Shown: in pieces, positions 13,382-16,410 of the stretch
How the letters are laid out: every line of letters begins with the position of its first letter
How positions within the stretch are numbered: position 1 is the first letter of the stretch
Assembly: GCF_905187505.1 (NCBI RefSeq)
Contig: NZ_CAJJIC010000041.1
Location: 1 to 16,410 of the forward strand
Direction of reading: 5' to 3'
From: an uncultured Mailhella sp.
Lineage (GTDB): Bacteria > Desulfobacterota > Desulfovibrionia > Desulfovibrionales > Desulfovibrionaceae
Length of the DNA stretch: 16,410 nucleotides
Translations under genes and position numbers: made by a program
Notes under the pieces: generated by a model
Database searches by the model: none
What the model was told of the DNA's origin: nothing
The model's input: the letters and a program-made list of their open reading frames with translations, nothing else

Positions 13382-14454
13382 AGGGCTGCTTCGGGAGACT
13401 TGCGGAATTCTGGACCTCTCAGCCTCTGTTCCGGAAAATCTACATCTACGGCATTTTCTTCATAGGTTCCTTCGCCATGCTCGGCGAGTTCGGCGAGTAC
13501 GTGGCCGGGGACATTCTCCAGAGCGACGGTCAGGAGTTTTCCTCCTCGCAGGAGGTTGTGCTCTGGGTCGTGTTCACGTTCATCGTGGCGGCGCTTGAGG
13601 CCTTCGTGCTCATAAGCTTTTTAAAAAGGGTCATCGGGCACTTCACGTCGGTGATTCACCGGCTTGCCGCCGGGGACCAGACGGCGCGCATAGGGCCGGA
13701 GATGGCCGCGAGAAACGACGAGCTCGGGCTTCTGGCCCGTGCCTTCAACACCATGGCGGAGCAGCGAGCGCAGGAAAGCGCACGGGAAAAGGAACTGCTC
13801 GCTGCAGTGTCCCATGAGCTCAGATCGCCGCTGACGCGTCTTTCCGTGGCCGTGGAGCTGCTCAGGCGCAAGGACGTGCCGCCGGAATTTCTGGACCGCA
13901 TCAGTCTGGAAACGGAACGCATGGAAGCGCTCATTGCCAGCATTCTGGAATATTCCCGCATGGAGGCGGGCATTCAGCCCTTCGGCGCTCTGGACATGGC
14001 CGCGCTGGTGCGCGACGTGGCGGATGACGTGCGCTTTGAGGGGAGCGTTCGCGGATGCGAGGTGGTGGAGCGGGAACCCGACACGCTGCCGCTGTTCGGC
14101 AACGCCGAAATGCTGCGGCAGGCGGTGGAAAACGTGCTGAGAAACGCCCTTCGCTACACGCCGGACGACGGGAAGATATCGGTTGGCCTCACCTCGGAGC
14201 ACGGCGTCTGCCGCCTGACCGTGGAGGACAACGGGCCCGGGGTGCCCGAAAGCGCGCTCAGGCAGATCTTCCGTCCGTTTTTCCGCGTGGACGCCTCGCG
14301 CCAGCGGGCCAGCGGCGGCGCCGGCATGGGACTTTCCATTTCCGAGAGCGCGGTGAGGGCGCATCACGGCCGCATATGGGCGGAAAACAGAAAGGACGGC
14401 GGGCTCATGGTGGTCATGGAACTGCCGCTCGAACGGGGAAGGGAAAACGCATGA
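13378..14454 (+). CDS. Sensor histidine kinase with a very short extracytoplasmic loop
   Basis: 358 residues: TM1 (about 19-36), a loop of only about 22 residues, TM2 (about 60-82), a HAMP-like linker (82-135), the HisKA box SHELRSPLTRL with H146, then the ATPase domain with N-box NVLRNALRYTP (N256), G1 EDNGPG (283-288), F-box IFRPFFRVD and G2 GGAGMGLS. All catalytic motifs are intact. The kinase core resembles the CpxA group, but CpxA has a large periplasmic domain; this loop is short and acidic, with E37-x-x-E40 and further D/E residues, closer to the design of PmrB-type sensors. Its start (ATGA) overlaps the regulator stop by four bases, and its own stop overlaps the PAP2 start the same way, so the three genes are translationally coupled. 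Confidence 0.92.
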   Translation: MKGCFGRLAEFWTSQPLFRKIYIYGIFFIGSFAMLGEFGEYVAGDILQSDGQEFSSSQEVVLWVVFTFIVAALEAFVLISFLKRVIGHFTSVIHRLAAGDQTARIGPEMAARNDELGLLARAFNTMAEQRAQESAREKELLAAVSHELRSPLTRLSVAVELLRRKDVPPEFLDRISLETERMEALIASILEYSRMEAGIQPFGALDMAALVRDVADDVRFEGSVRGCEVVEREPDTLPLFGNAEMLRQAVENVLRNALRYTPDDGKISVGLTSEHGVCRLTVEDNGPGVPESALRQIFRPFFRVDASRQRASGGAGMGLSISESAVRAHHGRIWAENRKDGGLMVVMELPLERGRENA

Positions 14455-15179
14455 CGCTTTCCGGCCGCTCGGCGCTTTGGCAGAGCGCGGCATGCCTTCT
14501 TCTCATGGCGGCGACCGTGCTCATGGAAAGCGACACCGGAATCGACCTCTTCGTCCAGCGTCACTGGTATGACGCCTCGCGCGGACTGTGGGCCGTCGAT
14601 CCTTCCTTCCATCATGCCTGGCGCTGGCTTTTTTACGACGGCGCAAAACGCTTCGTGGCCGTCGTCGGCGCATCGTCCCTGCTGATTGCCGCGTGGGGAT
14701 GCTTTTCCGGCCGCAGCGCCCTTCTTCGCGCCGGGCTTCTCATGGCGCTTTCCTGCGCGGCCACGCCGCTGCTCGTTTCCGCACTCAAGGCCGTCACCGG
14801 CATCTACTGCCCGCGGCAGCTGACCGTGTTCGGCGGCAACGCTCCCTACACACATCTTCTATCCCTGTCGTTCGGCATGTCCGGCGGACGCTGCTTTCCC
14901 GGCGGTCACGCTTCCGGCGGCTTTGCGCTCACCATGCTTTTCTTCTGTCTTTCCGGGCGCGGGGCGCGGGCCGCGGCGCTTGCCGCGACGCTCGGCACAG
15001 GCTGGACCATGGGACTCTACCAGATGATGCGCGGCGAGCATTTTCTGTCCCACACCGTGATGAGCATGCTTCTTGCCTGGCAGATGAATGTTCTGCTCGT
15101 GCTTCTTGTGGACCGCGTTCTTCTGCCCGCGTGGAGGCGTCGGCGCAGGCGGGCAGCAGGCACGGAAGAGGACGGATGA
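14451..15179 (+). CDS. PAP2-family membrane phosphatase
   Basis: 242 residues with about five or six membrane segments. The three PAP2 motifs are recognisable though diverged: motif 1 K113...CPR122 (KAVTGIYCPRQL), motif 2 CFPGGHASGG with H153, and motif 3 MRGEHFLSH with R194 and H201. The CP-x-L-x(n)-FGG-x-x-PY stretch belongs to the PAP2 subgroup often found beside sulfatase-fold phosphoethanolamine transferases and two-component genes. It probably dephosphorylates a lipid phosphate or pyrophosphate (undecaprenyl pyrophosphate, lipid A or phosphatidyl phosphates) at the outer face of the inner membrane. It starts four bases inside the kinase gene (ATGA). The C-terminus is very basic (RRRRRR, 229-234), a cytosolic anchor by the positive-inside rule. 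Confidence 0.88.
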   Translation: MTLSGRSALWQSAACLLLMAATVLMESDTGIDLFVQRHWYDASRGLWAVDPSFHHAWRWLFYDGAKRFVAVVGASSLLIAAWGCFSGRSALLRAGLLMALSCAATPLLVSALKAVTGIYCPRQLTVFGGNAPYTHLLSLSFGMSGGRCFPGGHASGGFALTMLFFCLSGRGARAAALAATLGTGWTMGLYQMMRGEHFLSHTVMSMLLAWQMNVLLVLLVDRVLLPAWRRRRRRAAGTEEDG

Positions 15180-15218
15180 CCTTGAAAGCGCGGGAAAGGT
15201 CGGCTAGCGTAGAAGAAA

Positions 15219-15239
15219 AGCGCAGACCGGATCTGCGCT
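15219..15239. terminator. Weak hairpin after the PAP2 gene, possible terminator
   Basis: A perfect 8-bp stem (AGCGCAGA / TCTGCGCT) with a 5-base loop lies 40 bases beyond the PAP2 stop. The following CCATTT is a poor T-run, so termination may be partial and some read-through into the next gene is possible. Confidence 0.5.
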
Positions 15240-15265
15240 CCATTTGAAATCCTCGGAGACGACAC

Positions 15266-16006
15266 ATGAAAAAGGTGATCCTCGTTTATTTTTCTCCTAC
15301 CGGCAACACAAGAAAGAGTCTTGAAGCCATGGCCGGTCCCTTCGGCGGCGCGACCGACGTGGTGGATCTGACGGTGGAGGAGGCCCCCGTCCGCACGTTC
15401 GATGCCGACGACGTGGTCATCATGGGCACGCCCGTCTACGGCGGACGCATTCCTTCCGTGGCCCGCGAACGTCTTGCAGGACTTGCGGGAAAGGGAACGC
15501 GCTGCCTTGCGGTGGTGACCTACGGCAACCGGCATTACGACGACGCTCTGCTGGAACTGGCGGATCTTGCAAAGGCGCAGGGCTTTGCGGTCATGGGCGC
15601 GGCGGCCCTTGTGGGACGCCATACCTACGGCGAGATTCAGACGGACAGACCCGACGAGAACGACCTTGCCGCCGACAGAGAATTTGCCGTGCGCGCCCTT
15701 TCCGGCGAAGCGCACGACTTCGTCATTCCCGGCAACCGGCCCTACCGCGACGGCGGCAGCGGCGGCAAGTTCCGTCCGCTCACCTCGGAAGCCTGCGTGC
15801 GCTGCGGGCTCTGCGTGAAGGCCTGCCCCGTGCACGCCATAGCGGACAACTGCGTGACCATATCCGACGCCTGTCTGTCCTGCTTCCGCTGCATCCGGCG
15901 CTGTCCCAAGGGCGCGAAGAACATGGATGTCGAGGCGTACCGCACCTTTGCCGCGGCCTTTACCGAAAAGCTGAAGGTTCGGAGAGAGAACGAATACTAC
16001 TGCTGA
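15266..16006 (+). CDS. EFR1-type flavodoxin/ferredoxin fusion protein
   Basis: 246 residues. The N-terminal flavodoxin-like domain (1 to about 155) has the FMN phosphate loop FSPTGNTRKS (9-18) and the loops GTPVYGGRIP (54-63) and TYGNRHYDD (85-93). The C-terminal part has two [4Fe-4S] motifs: C177/C180/C183 with C187-P, and C203/C206/C209 with C213-P. This is the EFR1 architecture of anaerobes, presumed to pass electrons between FMN and ferredoxin-type clusters in the cytosol; partners are unknown. GGAG seven bases upstream supports the start. It lies 86 bases after the PAP2 gene with only a weak hairpin between, and could be co-transcribed or independent. It has no obvious link to the envelope genes. 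Confidence 0.9.
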   Translation: MKKVILVYFSPTGNTRKSLEAMAGPFGGATDVVDLTVEEAPVRTFDADDVVIMGTPVYGGRIPSVARERLAGLAGKGTRCLAVVTYGNRHYDDALLELADLAKAQGFAVMGAAALVGRHTYGEIQTDRPDENDLAADREFAVRALSGEAHDFVIPGNRPYRDGGSGGKFRPLTSEACVRCGLCVKACPVHAIADNCVTISDACLSCFRCIRRCPKGAKNMDVEAYRTFAAAFTEKLKVRRENEYYC

Positions 16007-16022
16007 TGAGCGCAGGGCGTGC

Positions 16023-16046
16023 CCCGTCGCTTCATGAGACGACGGG
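16023..16046 (+). other. Hairpin in the 3' flank of the EFR1-type gene
   Basis: CCCGTCG and CGACGGG form a 7-bp perfect stem with a 10-base loop, 17 bases after the stop codon and 18 bases before the terminator. There is no T-run; it may protect the 3' end of the transcript. Confidence 0.4.
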
Positions 16047-16063
16047 AACCTGCGTGAACGGGA

Positions 16064-16085
16064 AAGCCCCCGGAAACGGGGGCTT
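16064..16085. terminator. Intrinsic terminator, probably shared by convergent genes
   Basis: A perfect 9-bp stem (AAGCCCCCG / CGGGGGCTT) encloses a GAAA loop. The T-rich tails are short on both sides (CTTCTTCA on plus, CTTTCCC on minus). It lies between the EFR1-type gene and the minus-strand frame that enters from the right edge. Confidence 0.75.
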
Positions 16086-16158
16086 CTTCACTCCAGTGCA
16101 CGGCTTGATTGCTTGTTTGTCGTTTTTTGAACTTCTGATTGCTTTGAGAAGAAAGAGA

Positions 16159-16410
16159 TTATGCCAGTAGTGAAAGCTGATAAAAAGTTTCTTTTGATTT
16201 CTCCTGGTTTTTTTTAACGGACGTTATTTGTGATTTTTCTTTTGCATTAAATCGTCCTCTTTTTTGGACGCGAGAACGTTTTTCGATTTCTTCTGCGGAC
16301 ATGGTAGAAGCTATTTTCAATAGTATTTCCTCAAGGCGTGCGTTGATTTTTAAGTTTCTTTCCTGCTTTCTTCTCATGATGCCCTGACAACCTACGGGAG
16401 AAAGGTATAT
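16159..16410 (-). CDS. Uncharacterised low-GC reading frame, probably the 3' part of a gene entering from the right
   Basis: The minus-strand frame is open from the window edge to a stop at 16159 (83 codons visible). The text is Lys/Arg/Glu-rich, predicted mostly helical (KINARLEEILLKIASTMSAE) and ends in a basic tail. An internal ATG at 16377 has only a weak upstream GGG, so the frame may continue beyond the window. Base composition is clearly poorer in G+C than every other gene here, suggesting horizontal acquisition, as in a mobile element or defence gene. I do not recognise a family. It may also be a chance frame in AT-rich DNA. Confidence 0.35.
   Translation of the reverse strand: MYLSPVGCQGIMRRKQERNLKINARLEEILLKIASTMSAEEIEKRSRVQKRGRFNAKEKSQITSVKKNQEKSKETFYQLSLLA

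Noticed and set aside
1..16410. CRISPR arrays, tRNA/rRNA genes, complete insertion sequences
   Set aside because: No regularly spaced repeats, no cloverleaf or rRNA-like sequence and no transposase or paired terminal repeats were recognised on reading.

Overview
The window is high-GC bacterial DNA, except for a distinctly AT-rich last ~300 bases. The gene set suggests an anaerobic, gut-type sulfur-metabolising member of the Desulfovibrionaceae (Bilophila/Desulfovibrio-like). This is inferred from the kinds of genes present: an aryl-sulfate sulfotransferase with its own thioredoxin system, an SLC13-type anion permease, a flavodoxin/2[4Fe-4S] protein, and Gram-negative envelope genes. No rRNA or marker gene is available to confirm it.

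Layout. Positions 1-12264 are almost entirely minus-strand. (a) 1-1131: an alkaline-phosphatase-superfamily phosphodiesterase cut by the left edge. A textbook sigma-54 promoter lies upstream of it, with two dyads placed like enhancer sites. (b) 6401 down to 1549: a four-gene unit, SLC13-type permease > thioredoxin reductase > thioredoxin > aryl-sulfate sulfotransferase (AssT), closed by two tandem terminators. (c) 7163-7960: a Crp/Fnr-family regulator, separated from the permease by about 760 gene-free bases that hold two inverted repeats and a strongly purine-biased stretch. (d) 8326-9735: an AGCS sodium:alanine-type symporter. (e) 9864-10277: a small four-helix EamA-type transporter. (f) 10366-12264: an LtaS/OpgB-type sulfatase-fold membrane phosphotransferase. 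Items d to f are each followed by a clear intrinsic terminator, so they are separate transcription units.

From 12689 the coding strand is plus. A CpxR-like response regulator, a sensor kinase and a PAP2 membrane phosphatase overlap by 4 bases at each junction and form one operon. It diverges from the LtaS-type gene across a 424-bp AT-rich region carrying three near-identical GTAAC-N5-GTAAC boxes, the geometry of an OmpR/CpxR-family operator. A flavodoxin-ferredoxin fusion (EFR1 type) follows at 15266-16006. The window ends in a low-GC reading frame that runs off the right edge.

How the genes may work together. The AssT unit looks like a cytosolic version of the known periplasmic AssT/DsbL/DsbI arrangement. 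AssT has no signal peptide and carries a CxxC two residues after the predicted sulfo-accepting histidine. Its operon supplies thioredoxin and an atypical thioredoxin reductase instead of Dsb proteins, and a permease that could move the anionic substrate. The right-hand block resembles pmrCAB-type envelope control in gene content: a two-component system with a very short acidic sensor loop, a sulfatase-fold phosphotransferase and a lipid phosphatase. Both are inferences from gene content and motifs. Most promoters other than the sigma-54 site could not be assigned with confidence.
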